Assembly (NCBI GenBank): GCA_964520905.1
Contig: CAZFQL010000008.1
Span: forward strand, 1 to 64,000
Source: JAGVIE01 sp964520905
GTDB lineage: Bacteria > Bacteroidota > Ignavibacteria > UBA10030 > SZUA-254
Reading direction: 5' to 3'
DNA length: 64,000 nt
The first letter of the stretch is position 1. Each line of letters starts with the position of its first letter. The notes below the pieces were generated by a model. It made no database searches. It was not told the DNA's origin and saw only the letters and a list, made by a program, of their open reading frames with translations. Both the position numbers and the translations under genes were made by a program. Of the stretch, positions 1 through 8,546 are shown one piece after another.

Positions 1-194
1 AAAAATTGTATCTTTTCTCTTAACTTATTGTCCAGAAAATCGGGGCAAGATCAAATTATATTTTCTTCCAATACGGTGCTAAATATTCTCATCGTATCTC
101 TCGCCCACTGAACACTAATCTTTTCATAGAAGATCCTCATCAGTTAGGCAAGAACTTTGAGCGGTTTCTTTCTCTCCTTGATGATGTCCGAAAA

Positions 195-860
195 TTGCAG
201 AGCACAGTTCTTGGGAAGAAATCTTATCGCTCACTTTTCGATTCGCAAGAGATAAACAAAGTTGTTTACACAGTGCAACAATCCATCGGTTGTGTAACCG
301 ACTCGTTTGATAATCCGAACACTGCCAGAAAACGAGTTGGACAACTCTTTGAGAATCTTATCAAGCTAATTATCCAACAGGTTGGGATTGTTTGCGAACC
401 TCGTACCATTACCATTCCAATCCCCGGATACAAGGGTTATGAGATGTCATATGAACTGGACTTGGTTTTCTCGAAAGACAAGGCGATCATAGCATCAGAA
501 ACGAAGTTTATCCACGACTCCGAGATCGTTGGCTCTGTAAAAACAACAAGCAAAGACAGAATCGACAAAATTTTTCTTGACAAGTATCTCCTCACCAAAC
601 TTCTCGGTCGAGAGATTCCAGTCATAGCTATTTTTCTCCACGACGTTCAGAGAGCCACGAAAGGCGACAGCATTTTCGGTATCAATTCAACATTTAAGAG
701 CAATCATTTTCTTGGCTATAGCATTGCTCTCAACAAACTCGACGGGGTTTACTATGTTGACCCACGACCTGAAATGGTAACAAACGAACGTCTTAAAGAG
801 CAAATCAAAGATTTTCAAAAGTTCATCGTTAAAGAACTTTGGGAATTGTCTGAGAGATAA
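195..860 (+). CDS. PD-(D/E)XK nuclease-like protein, 5' end uncertain
   Basis: Product of 221 residues if it starts at the TTG at 195. Residues D89 and E102-x-K104 (in ELDLVF and SETK) are arranged like the metal-binding core of PD-(D/E)XK nucleases, which include many type II restriction enzymes. The function is inferred from this motif only; I do not recognise a specific family. The frame stays open and protein-like upstream to a TAA at 21-23, yet has no ATG, GTG or TTG between 24 and 194. The true start may therefore lie outside the window with a frameshift near base 21, or the gene may be 5'-truncated. No methyltransferase partner is visible here; one could lie before the window. The following 234 bases (861-1094) show no gene. 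Confidence 0.5.
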   Translation: MQSTVLGKKSYRSLFDSQEINKVVYTVQQSIGCVTDSFDNPNTARKRVGQLFENLIKLIIQQVGIVCEPRTITIPIPGYKGYEMSYELDLVFSKDKAIIASETKFIHDSEIVGSVKTTSKDRIDKIFLDKYLLTKLLGREIPVIAIFLHDVQRATKGDSIFGINSTFKSNHFLGYSIALNKLDGVYYVDPRPEMVTNERLKEQIKDFQKFIVKELWELSER

Positions 861-1094
861 AAGCATGGGCACTACTGCACATAACATAACCTATATTGAA
901 AGAGGAGCGAAGCGGACATGGCTCACAATTTAGTTACACTCTCTGACAGCGGGCTAACCCTGCAAATGTGAAGCTTGTGCGCTACTAGCAGAAACCTTCG
1001 CAAGGTTCTCTATGTCAAACTTGAAATCCATCCAAATTTTTCGTAATCTCATATCAACACTAAATTATCAAAAAGTCCTTAAAGGTAATATCCC

Positions 1095-3149
1095 ATGAAA
1101 CGATTTTTTCTATTATTCCTTACAATTCTCTCTTTTACGATAATATGCCGGTCTCAGGAACGCCGTGACCTGCTCGATCCGAAAATACGCGAGATCCTGA
1201 TTCAGGAACTCGATGGCGAAAAAGCAAAACAGCACGTTTTAGAGATAACGAAATTTCACCGCGTCCAAGCTTCACAAGGATACCGTGACGCCGCAAACTA
1301 CATCCTCCAGCAATTACGAAGCTACGGATTTTCCGAAAAGGATGCATATATCGAATCATACAAATCCGACGGGAAGATCACCTACCAGACATGGCAGTCA
1401 CCCTCCGGTTGGGATGTAACCGATGCCGAATTGAGCTTCGTTGAACCAACGCAGGAAAAGATTGTTTCATTCAAAGAAATTCCGATGAGTTTGATGACAT
1501 ACTCGAACACCGGTGACGTCACAGCGGAAGTTGTATGGGTCGGCGCAGGTACAAGCGATGAAGATTACAAAGATAAAAAAGTAAAGGGCAAATTCGTTCT
1601 CGCTACCGGAAGCGGAGACGATGTGCATCGTTTGGCGGTTGTCAAGTACGGCGCTAAAGCTATCGTGAGTTACCTCGATGATAAACGCGGTAAGGAAAAT
1701 CCTGAGATGATCCGATACACCGGAATATGGCCCCGGACTGAAGAACTATCGAAGGTAACATTCGGATTTAACATCTCGAACAAGGACGGCGAGAAAATTA
1801 AATATCTTCTACAGCAAGGAACAAAAGTAGTACTGCACGGACGGGTTATCGGTAAAGGACTTCACCCCTCTTCGATGGAAGTGGTTGTCGCTCACATCCG
1901 GGGCAATGCGGCATTAGGAGGTGAAATGTTATTCAGTGCACACCTCGACCATCCTATGGAAAGCGCTAACGACAACGCCAGCGGTTCGGCAGCCATCCTC
2001 GATATTGCGCGAACTCTAAAACATTTGATCGACAACAAAAAACTTCCGCTCCCGAACCGGTCTTTTCGATTTCTCTGGGTTCCTGAGTGGTACGGCTCCG
2101 CTGCATATATTGACGCGCATCCTGAAATTCAAGGTCCCGCGTTGAACGGAAAATTTTTAGCAAATATTAATATGGATATGGTCGGTGAGAATTTAGAGCT
2201 GCTTCACTCGAAACTTTATGTTGTCAATTCACCTCGTTCCGTCCCTTCGTGTTTGAATGACGTTACCAACAATATGGCTCTGATGGTAGATATGATGAAT
2301 ATCCAAACGCCAAACGGCAGCCGAAGCGCATTAAACTATCGTACAGTTCCATTTCGCGGTGGGAGCGATCATATCATGTTCCTTGACAGGAAAATACCAT
2401 CGGTGATGATTTCCCATTCCGATTACACGCATCATACGACATTCGATTCACCGGATAAAGTCGATCCAACGGAATTAGAGCGAAGCGAAATGATCGCCAC
2501 CGGGGCAATGTGGTATCTTGCAAATCTCAGCCCAGCCGAAGCAGTTGACCTACTTGATCTGGTTAAGGCAAATTCATATTTGGCGCTTGGTGATTATGTG
2601 CGGAAAATGCGCGTACAAATAAAAGCAACCGGCATCAAAGGTCTTCCAATGGCTTGGGCAGAATGCGCCGATGGAATTATCCGGCTCTCGAATCATTATT
2701 ACGATGTTGCAAAATCTATACTTCCATTTGCAACTTCCGAGGATCTCGTTTCCCTCACCGATCAGATGCGTGGTCACCTCGGTAAGCGTTTTGATTTTCT
2801 TTATGGTATGGCAAAGTCGTTTGTAGAAGAAAACGGTTACGCATCGGATTATCCTGCTGCGCTGAATGACCCCGAGGACAATCGAATCCCGGTACGGGTG
2901 ACAAGAGGTCCTGTAGATTTTCGGCTCCCTGAAAGTAAACTATCGCTTAAAGAAGCGGAATGGTATAATTCGAAAGAATTTACTCTCACCGAGGATCAAC
3001 GCTTCGAAATCGTTAACCTCATAGATGGGAAAAGAAAAATATCCGAAATCCGGAACATTCTGATCGCAGAGTATTCAGCCATACCCGATCCGGTTGTCAT
3101 CCGTTATATCGAAGACCTTGTGAAGGTCGGAGTTATGAAGTGGAAGTAA
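1095..3149 (+). CDS. M28-family (PA-domain) zinc aminopeptidase-like, exported
   Basis: Product of 684 residues with an N-terminal signal peptide (hydrophobic stretch about residues 4-18), so it acts outside the cytoplasm. A PA-like insert at about residues 130-270 precedes an M28-type peptidase domain. The motifs SAHLDHP and ANDNASG (about residues 282-295) carry His and Asp metal ligands, PEWYGS (about 333) carries the presumed catalytic Glu, NMDMVGEN gives a further Asp, and HTTFDSPDKVD a His. The usual adjacent EE pair is replaced by EW, so this resembles the DUF4910-like branch rather than classical M28. The last roughly 60 residues look like a small PqqD-type winged-helix module (LTEDQRFEIVNLIDGKRKIS). 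Probably degrades peptides for nutrition. It stands alone, followed by an inverted repeat. Confidence 0.8.
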   Translation: MKRFFLLFLTILSFTIICRSQERRDLLDPKIREILIQELDGEKAKQHVLEITKFHRVQASQGYRDAANYILQQLRSYGFSEKDAYIESYKSDGKITYQTWQSPSGWDVTDAELSFVEPTQEKIVSFKEIPMSLMTYSNTGDVTAEVVWVGAGTSDEDYKDKKVKGKFVLATGSGDDVHRLAVVKYGAKAIVSYLDDKRGKENPEMIRYTGIWPRTEELSKVTFGFNISNKDGEKIKYLLQQGTKVVLHGRVIGKGLHPSSMEVVVAHIRGNAALGGEMLFSAHLDHPMESANDNASGSAAILDIARTLKHLIDNKKLPLPNRSFRFLWVPEWYGSAAYIDAHPEIQGPALNGKFLANINMDMVGENLELLHSKLYVVNSPRSVPSCLNDVTNNMALMVDMMNIQTPNGSRSALNYRTVPFRGGSDHIMFLDRKIPSVMISHSDYTHHTTFDSPDKVDPTELERSEMIATGAMWYLANLSPAEAVDLLDLVKANSYLALGDYVRKMRVQIKATGIKGLPMAWAECADGIIRLSNHYYDVAKSILPFATSEDLVSLTDQMRGHLGKRFDFLYGMAKSFVEENGYASDYPAALNDPEDNRIPVRVTRGPVDFRLPESKLSLKEAEWYNSKEFTLTEDQRFEIVNLIDGKRKISEIRNILIAEYSAIPDPVVIRYIEDLVKVGVMKWK

Positions 3150-3236
3150 AGTAGTTGAGTATAGAGTATTTGAGTAGTTGAGAGGTATTGCCGCATTTAC
3201 TTAAATACTCAACGACTCATCTACTCATATACTTAT
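3129..3236. repeat. Imperfect inverted repeat with a C-free left arm
   Basis: Positions 3129-3190 contain no C on the + strand (62 bases, partly the end of the peptidase gene). The left arm (about 3152-3182, GAGTATTTGAGTAGTTGAG) pairs imperfectly with the right arm (about 3201-3235, CTCAACGACTCATCTACTC). It could be a terminator-like or mobile intergenic element. There is no T-run typical of a simple terminator. Confidence 0.5.
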
Positions 3237-3238
3237 TT

Positions 3239-4222
3239 ATGAAAAAATATACCATAAAAAAACCCGCGGATGTTCTGCATGTTGTTCATCCTCAACGTTT
3301 TCAAATCGATTATAAGAACGAATTAAACAAAGGACAATATGATGCGGTTACTTCGGTCAACGGTCCTCATCTCATTATTGCAGGCGCCGGTACCGGGAAA
3401 ACGCGCACAATTGTTTATCGCGTTTCATATCTTGTTGAGCTTGGAGTGAAGCCGGAACATATTCTTCTTCTCACTTTTACACGCAAGGCATCGCAGGAGA
3501 TGCTGCGCCGCGCCTCGATCCTCCTCGATTATAGATGTGAGAAAGTATCCGGCGGAACGTTTCACTCTTTCGCCAACCTTGTCCTGCGTAAATATTGTAA
3601 TCTTATCGGATACGAGCGTAATTTTACCATTCTCGATCAAGGTGACGCAGAAGATGTTATGAATCTTATCCGCACCCGGCTGAAACTCGATACGCGTGAT
3701 CGCCGGTTTCCAAGAAAAGAGACTTTGTACGATCTGTACAGCAGATCGGTTAATACAGTAACCTCTCTTTCAGATTTACTCAACGTCGATTATCCGCATT
3801 ACATGGAAGACCTGCCAGATATTCAGAAAGTTCATAGTCTGTATGAAGAATACAAAAAATCTCACCATCTCATGGATTACGATGACCTCCTGCTGAACCT
3901 GATCAAGCTTCTCCAACAGCATGAACCTGTTCGGGCAGAATTATCCAGCCGTTACAAATACATTATGGTGGATGAATATCAGGATACGAACAAGCTTCAA
4001 TCGGAGATGGTCAATCTTCTGACTTATAAACACAAAAATATTATGGTGGTAGGAGACGACTCGCAGGCAATTTACGCTTTTCGCGGAGCGACGATCAGGA
4101 ATATTCTCGAATTCCCGGATCAATTCAAGGATTGTAACATTATTAAACTCGAAGAAAATTATCGAAGCACCCAGGCAATACTGAATGTGGCAAACGAAAT
4201 TCTCAAGCGTGCTTTGGATTAA
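3239..4222 (+). CDS. UvrD/Rep-type DNA helicase, N-terminal half (split gene)
   Basis: The start is taken at the ATG at 3239 because the 17 upstream codons lie in the intergenic repeat. The product (327 residues) has the superfamily 1A motifs in order: Q-motif region, Walker A AGAGTGKTRT, Ia LLLTFTRKAS, GGTFHSFA, motif II MVDEYQDTN, III VVGDDSQAIYAFRGA and IV LEENYRST. It then ends in NEILKRALD followed by TAA. Motifs V and VI are absent; they are in the gene beginning at 5030. The stop lies where intact relatives continue into domain 2A. The downstream lipoprotein gene begins 16 bases later. The two halves may assemble into a working 3'-5' helicase, or the pair may be a broken gene; all visible motifs are intact. 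Confidence 0.9.
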   Translation: MKKYTIKKPADVLHVVHPQRFQIDYKNELNKGQYDAVTSVNGPHLIIAGAGTGKTRTIVYRVSYLVELGVKPEHILLLTFTRKASQEMLRRASILLDYRCEKVSGGTFHSFANLVLRKYCNLIGYERNFTILDQGDAEDVMNLIRTRLKLDTRDRRFPRKETLYDLYSRSVNTVTSLSDLLNVDYPHYMEDLPDIQKVHSLYEEYKKSHHLMDYDDLLLNLIKLLQQHEPVRAELSSRYKYIMVDEYQDTNKLQSEMVNLLTYKHKNIMVVGDDSQAIYAFRGATIRNILEFPDQFKDCNIIKLEENYRSTQAILNVANEILKRALD

Positions 4223-4238
4223 CCAACAAGGATACTGA

Positions 4239-5033
4239 ATGAAAAATATTCTTCCCTATTTTTTACTCGCATTAATTTTAATCGGCTGTCCATCTCCTAA
4301 ACCCATCCAAAAAGAAGAGCCGCCTCCTCCGCCCCCGGCGACGAAGGAACTTGTCAGGGAAATCACGGTTCGGTTTGCAAGCATTGACGTTTCTAAGTAT
4401 GCTAAAAGAATCGAAAAGAGCGATGTGCAAAAATTTGCCGCACAATTAAAGAAGGATTCCATCGATCTCATTACAATTCAGGGAATCACGCGCTATCCCG
4501 AATTGCAAACACGCATCGATCTTGTTGATGAGCTGGCAACATCGGCAGAGATGCGGAAAGCATTCGGCGAAACGATCAATATCTCCGGCAGACAAAACGG
4601 TAACGGCGTTTTTGCCGTTTATCCTATCCGTTCATCCGATAATTTACAATTTGAAAATTTACTATCGACCGGCTTCGAAGCCGCCATGCAAACAATCGTC
4701 GATTGTGGAGCGAGAGACATCGTGGTTATCAGCACGCAGATTTCTGAGAAAGCTACTAAGAGCGATATTCAAAGTATCATGACGAGTCTGGGGCAACTCA
4801 TACAAACATTTCCCGATCATCCGATCATCATCAGCGGTAACCTTGCAACGACTGAATCCTCCCGTTCAATGACACCGTATTATAATGTTCCAGCCGATAA
4901 AGATTCAGAGACCCCGAGTGTTTGGTTCTCAAAGAGTGAGCTTCTGAAAGTCCTGGAAGAACGAACAATATCGACTGTCTTCGGCAAAATGGTTGTAATT
5001 AATTTCGGCATTTACCGGAAACCGCTGCCATGA
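4239..5033 (+). CDS. Lipoprotein with degenerate endonuclease/exonuclease/phosphatase-like fold, inserted between helicase halves
   Basis: Product of 264 residues. It starts with a lipoprotein signal (hydrophobic run then LILIGC, lipidated Cys at about 18) and a run of prolines, so it should be membrane-anchored. The body resembles the DNase I-like (EEP) fold: DLITIQGI matches the DxxxLQE position, GNGVFAVYPI the GNAILSRYP region, and HPIIISGNLA the GDFN region. The catalytic Glu is Gly, GDFN has become GNLA, and no terminal SDH is seen, so it is probably not a nuclease. Its TGA overlaps the ATG of the helicase C-terminal half (ATGA), so the two are probably translationally coupled. Its location inside a helicase gene is the odd feature. 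The fold assignment is moderate. Confidence 0.65.
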   Translation: MKNILPYFLLALILIGCPSPKPIQKEEPPPPPPATKELVREITVRFASIDVSKYAKRIEKSDVQKFAAQLKKDSIDLITIQGITRYPELQTRIDLVDELATSAEMRKAFGETINISGRQNGNGVFAVYPIRSSDNLQFENLLSTGFEAAMQTIVDCGARDIVVISTQISEKATKSDIQSIMTSLGQLIQTFPDHPIIISGNLATTESSRSMTPYYNVPADKDSETPSVWFSKSELLKVLEERTISTVFGKMVVINFGIYRKPLP

Positions 5034-6052
5034 ACACCAGACGTAAATACACAAAAGTTCTTTACACGAACAAAGCTGAAGGGAATCTCCCACAACTTGT
5101 TATAGCTGAGAATGAAAATCTCCAATCGAAATTCGTGGTGCAGAAAGTTTTAGAGCTTCAGGAACAAGGAATTTCGCTTGAAGAAATAGCGGTTCTCTTC
5201 CGCTCGTCTTTTCTTTCGTTTGATTTGGAAATTGAGTTGGCAAAAGCGAATATTCCATTCATGAAGTTCGGCGGTTTCAAGTTCATCGAGACTGCTCACG
5301 TCAAGGACATGATAGCGTATCTGCGGGTACTTGAAAACCCGCGCGACCTCGTCGCATGGAACCGCATTCTCCTCCTTATCGACGGTATCGGTCCGAGAAG
5401 CGCCGAGAAAATCATCGAAGATATTCTAAGGCACCGTACCGACGGTTCTGTTTCATCGTTCTGGAAAGAATACAATTCTTATCCCGAAAGCGTTCACGAT
5501 CTTTTCAACCTGCTGAAATCCATCTCACACGAAAAATATCCACCATCGGAAAAAGCATCGCGCATCATCACTTATTATCATCCGATGATGAAAAAGAAAT
5601 TTGATGATCATACAAAACGGAAAAAAGACCTGGAAATGTTCGAACAAATTGCCGAGCGGTATAAAGACGTTAGCGCGTTCCTCACGGATCTCGCACTTGA
5701 GCCGCCGAATGAAAGTATCGCCGATGTTGAAGCGCCCAGAAGCGATGATGAACATCTCACACTTTCAACAATCCACAGCGCGAAGGGCTTGGAGTGGCAC
5801 AGCGTATTTCTAATCTATGCATTGGACGGAAGATTTCCGTCTCTTCGTTCGGTAAACGATATTGACGAACTCGAAGAAGAACGCCGGCTGATGTATGTTG
5901 CCTGCACACGCGCGAAAGAAAATTTATTCATCACTTATCCGATCAATATTTACGATCGCGAAAGCGGAACGATCCTGACCAAACCTTCAAGATTTTTAGA
6001 TGGGCTGGGCGATAAATTGCTCGAACCATGGGTGATCGATGAGGAAGGATGA
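5030..6052 (+). CDS. UvrD/Rep-type DNA helicase, C-terminal half (split gene)
   Basis: Product of 340 residues beginning in the 2A domain of UvrD-type helicases (RKYTKVLYTNKAEGNLP), which directly continues the sequence lost after NEILKRALD at 4222. It contains EEIAVLFRSS, the GIGPRSAEKI helix-hairpin-like segment, motif V (LSTIHSAKGLEW) and motif VI (EEERRLMYVACTRAKENLF). It has no Walker A or B motif and cannot act as a helicase alone. The start ATG overlaps the lipoprotein stop by four bases. The C-terminal accessory tail of long UvrD proteins is missing. Probably works with the 3239-4222 product in DNA repair, if the split form is functional. Confidence 0.88.
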   Translation: MNTRRKYTKVLYTNKAEGNLPQLVIAENENLQSKFVVQKVLELQEQGISLEEIAVLFRSSFLSFDLEIELAKANIPFMKFGGFKFIETAHVKDMIAYLRVLENPRDLVAWNRILLLIDGIGPRSAEKIIEDILRHRTDGSVSSFWKEYNSYPESVHDLFNLLKSISHEKYPPSEKASRIITYYHPMMKKKFDDHTKRKKDLEMFEQIAERYKDVSAFLTDLALEPPNESIADVEAPRSDDEHLTLSTIHSAKGLEWHSVFLIYALDGRFPSLRSVNDIDELEEERRLMYVACTRAKENLFITYPINIYDRESGTILTKPSRFLDGLGDKLLEPWVIDEEG

Positions 6053-6134
6053 TTATTGAATGATGAAGGGTGAAGGATGAGATATGAGTTGTGAGTTATG
6101 AATTATGAGTTATTGTGATTGGGGATGTTTGATG
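6038..6134 (+). repeat. 97-base C-free, degenerate tandem-like intergenic tract
   Basis: From 6038 to 6134 the + strand contains only A, G and T, covering the last codons of the helicase half and the spacer. It consists of loosely repeating units such as GATGAAGG, GTGAGTTATGA and ATTATGAGTTAT. No ORF or promoter is evident. It resembles the C-free arm at 3129-3190 on the other side of the split helicase locus. The rest of the spacer to 6203 is AT-rich, without features. Confidence 0.5.
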
Positions 6135-6203
6135 CTAGATGCTAGAATTTTAAATTGAGTATCATTTTTTAATTTTTAATTTTGATTTTTGCATTGAAAG
6201 ATT

Positions 6204-7364
6204 ATGGAAAAGAAAAAAACATTCATTAAAGGATTAAAGCAGGCATGGCGTGATGAGATGCTGAGTGCCCGCAACTATCGAGCATTGGCGGAACGCGAAA
6301 AGAACGCTGAGAAAAAAGCAATACTCATACGCATGGCAGAAGCTGAAGAACGTCATGCTGAAACGTGGGCAAAACGATTGCGAGACCTCGGCGTTGAACC
6401 GGAACAATTCAAACTGACACTTTTAGAGCGGTTACGACAAACGGTTATTTTAAAAAGCGATGCTACTTCTGCCGCTCAGATGTTAGAAGCAGGTGAATCG
6501 GAAGCAGATAAGCTTTACGACACACTCTTGGATACAGCACAGACTGAGCAAGACCATGAATCACTGTTGGAAGCACAGAAAGAAGAACATGCGCACAGTA
6601 AAATGCTGAAAGAATTTGAGACGGTTCCGCCGCATCCTCAAAGTCAGCTCGAATCTATTTTAGGCAGAGAGAAGTGGCACGTCCGCGCAGGTGGATGGAT
6701 TGGTCAGGCAATCTATGGCGCTAATGACGGACTCGGCGCTGTATTCGGAATTGTTTCCGGAATGGCTGGCTATGCTGGTGGAAGTGATCTAGTTTTAGTA
6801 GCCGGACTTGCTGGCTCGCTTGCCAGTGCGCTCTCAATGGGTTCAGGCGCATACCTCGCACGCAAATCTGAAAAAGAAGTATATCAGGCAGAAATCGAGC
6901 GAGAGCGAAAAGAAATCGAAGAAAATCCCGAAGAAGAACTTGAAGAACTCTCACTATTCTATCAGCTCAAAGGTTTCAGTCAGGAAGAATCCGAAAAATT
7001 ATCCAAGAAACTAATCGAGCAGCCAGAGCACATGCTTAAAATACTTGCAAGCGAAGAGCTTGGTTTGTCGGAATCTACTTTCCCCAATCCCGTGCGTGAA
7101 GCTTTTTCGGCTGGCATATCAACTGCCATTGGCGGAATGATTCCAGTGATTCCATTTTTCTTTACGACCGGTATGACTGCTGTAGCTGTAAGTTTAATAA
7201 TCAGCACGTTAGCGCATTTTGCCATCGGTGTTTTAAAAACAATTGTAACAGGTCGAGGTTGGTTGAAGAGCGGAGCAGAGATGACTGCCGTCGGCATAAT
7301 AACAGCCGCCCTTGCTTATGGGCTTGGAGTTTTACTAAGTCCCGCAGGTCATATCATCCCATAA
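6204..7364 (+). CDS. Ferritin-like (rubrerythrin) / VIT1 fusion iron transporter
   Basis: Product of 386 residues with two modules. Residues about 1-145 form a rubrerythrin-type four-helix domain with iron-ligand motifs (EAEERHAE near residue 50 and QKEEHAHS near 130). Residues about 155-386 form a VIT1/CCC1-type membrane domain with about five helices (GQAIYGANDGLGAVFGIVSG, the Gly/Ser-rich ALSMGSGAYLA segment, and three C-terminal helices) and a charged cytosolic EELEEL linker. This architecture matches the membrane-bound ferritin/erythrin-VIT family, which binds Fe(II) and exports iron or manganese. It is likely involved in iron detoxification. It is monocistronic; RBS GAAAG lies before the ATG. 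Confidence 0.88.
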   Translation: MEKKKTFIKGLKQAWRDEMLSARNYRALAEREKNAEKKAILIRMAEAEERHAETWAKRLRDLGVEPEQFKLTLLERLRQTVILKSDATSAAQMLEAGESEADKLYDTLLDTAQTEQDHESLLEAQKEEHAHSKMLKEFETVPPHPQSQLESILGREKWHVRAGGWIGQAIYGANDGLGAVFGIVSGMAGYAGGSDLVLVAGLAGSLASALSMGSGAYLARKSEKEVYQAEIERERKEIEENPEEELEELSLFYQLKGFSQEESEKLSKKLIEQPEHMLKILASEELGLSESTFPNPVREAFSAGISTAIGGMIPVIPFFFTTGMTAVAVSLIISTLAHFAIGVLKTIVTGRGWLKSGAEMTAVGIITAALAYGLGVLLSPAGHIIP

Positions 7365-7446
7365 TTCAATTTAATAAATTAATTACCATTATTATTTATT
7401 CTGCTCGAATTTGACTATCTTGTTAAGAAGGAAAAAACAAAATCTG

Positions 7447-8514
7447 ATGAAATCATTACAAATTGGCGACTTAACTATCCCTATTCCTCTCATACAGGGC
7501 GGCATGGGTGTCGGCATATCATTATCCGGCTTGGCATCCGCTGTAGCGAACGAAGGCGGCGTAGGCGTGATCTCGAGCGCCGGGCTGGGATTTTTATACA
7601 AAGAATCATCAAAAGATTTTTTAGAGGCGAACATACACGGGCTTCGGGAAGAACTCCGTAAAGCCCGCGAGAAAACTTCCGGTGTTATCGGTGTAAACAT
7701 TATGGTCGCAATGTCGAACTTTGCCGATATGGTAAAAACGGCTATCGCAGAGAAAGCCGACATTATTTTTTCCGGAGCCGGACTTCCACTTAACTTGCCG
7801 GGCTTTCTGAAAAAAGACAGCGTAACGAAATTAGTCCCAATTGTCTCATCGGCACGAGCGGCAAAAATTATATGTGAGAAATGGAAAAAGAATTACGACT
7901 ACCTTCCCGACGCGATTGTGGTGGAAGGTCCGAAAGCAGGCGGACATCTTGGATTTAAACTCGAACAGATAGACGATGAGAACTATAAACTCGAAAAATT
8001 AATTCCCGAAGTTGTAACCGAAGTCAGACAGATAGAAGAAAAATATAATCAACCGATACCTGTAATAGCAGCAGGCGGTATTTATACCGGTAAAGATATT
8101 TACGATATTATGCAGCTTGGCGCATCGGGCGTGCAGATGGGAACCCGTTTTGTCACTACAGATGAATGTGATGCCTCGGACGCATTTAAGCAAACGTACA
8201 TAGATGCGAAAAGCGAGGATATTGAAATTATTAAGAGTCCGGTAGGAATGCCCGGACGCGCGATCATGAGTAGTTTTCTTGAAAAAGTAAAGCAAGGTAA
8301 GAAACAGCCGTTGCAATGTCCGTTTCAATGTATTACGACGTGCGAAATATCCAGCAGTCCATACTGTATCATCATCGCTCTCATCAACGCGTTAAAAGGA
8401 AATTTCGAGAAGGGATACGCGTTTGCCGGCGCGAATGCGTTTAAAGCAACCCACATTACTTCCGTCAAAGAATTGATTCAGTCACTCCGGGATGAATTTA
8501 AAGCGGTCGAATAG
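7447..8514 (+). CDS. Nitronate monooxygenase / FabK-like flavoprotein
   Basis: Start placed at the ATG at 7447; the 12 codons before it lie in AT-rich leader. The product (355 residues) is a TIM-barrel FMN enzyme of the NMO/2-nitropropane dioxygenase family. It has PLIQGGMGVGISLSGLASAV at the N-terminus, EGPKAGGHLGF (conserved His), AAGGIYTGKDIYDIMQLGA and GVQMGTRFVTTDEC for the phosphate-binding part. A Cys-rich segment near residue 285 (CPFQCITTCEISSSPYC) is characteristic of one branch often annotated NAD(P)H-dependent flavin oxidoreductase. Substrate cannot be told: alkyl nitronates or an enoyl-ACP-type role are both possible. The CDF-like gene begins 33 bases downstream, possibly in the same transcript. 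Confidence 0.8.
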   Translation: MKSLQIGDLTIPIPLIQGGMGVGISLSGLASAVANEGGVGVISSAGLGFLYKESSKDFLEANIHGLREELRKAREKTSGVIGVNIMVAMSNFADMVKTAIAEKADIIFSGAGLPLNLPGFLKKDSVTKLVPIVSSARAAKIICEKWKKNYDYLPDAIVVEGPKAGGHLGFKLEQIDDENYKLEKLIPEVVTEVRQIEEKYNQPIPVIAAGGIYTGKDIYDIMQLGASGVQMGTRFVTTDECDASDAFKQTYIDAKSEDIEIIKSPVGMPGRAIMSSFLEKVKQGKKQPLQCPFQCITTCEISSSPYCIIIALINALKGNFEKGYAFAGANAFKATHITSVKELIQSLRDEFKAVE

Positions 8515-8546
8515 ACATCAGCCGCAAATAAATTTGTCACCTACCT

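Noticed and set aside
861..1094. Possible integron-type attC or hairpin signals (AACCTT-CGC-AAGGTT)
   Set aside because: Only a 6-bp stem and no paired core sites of the attC kind were found.
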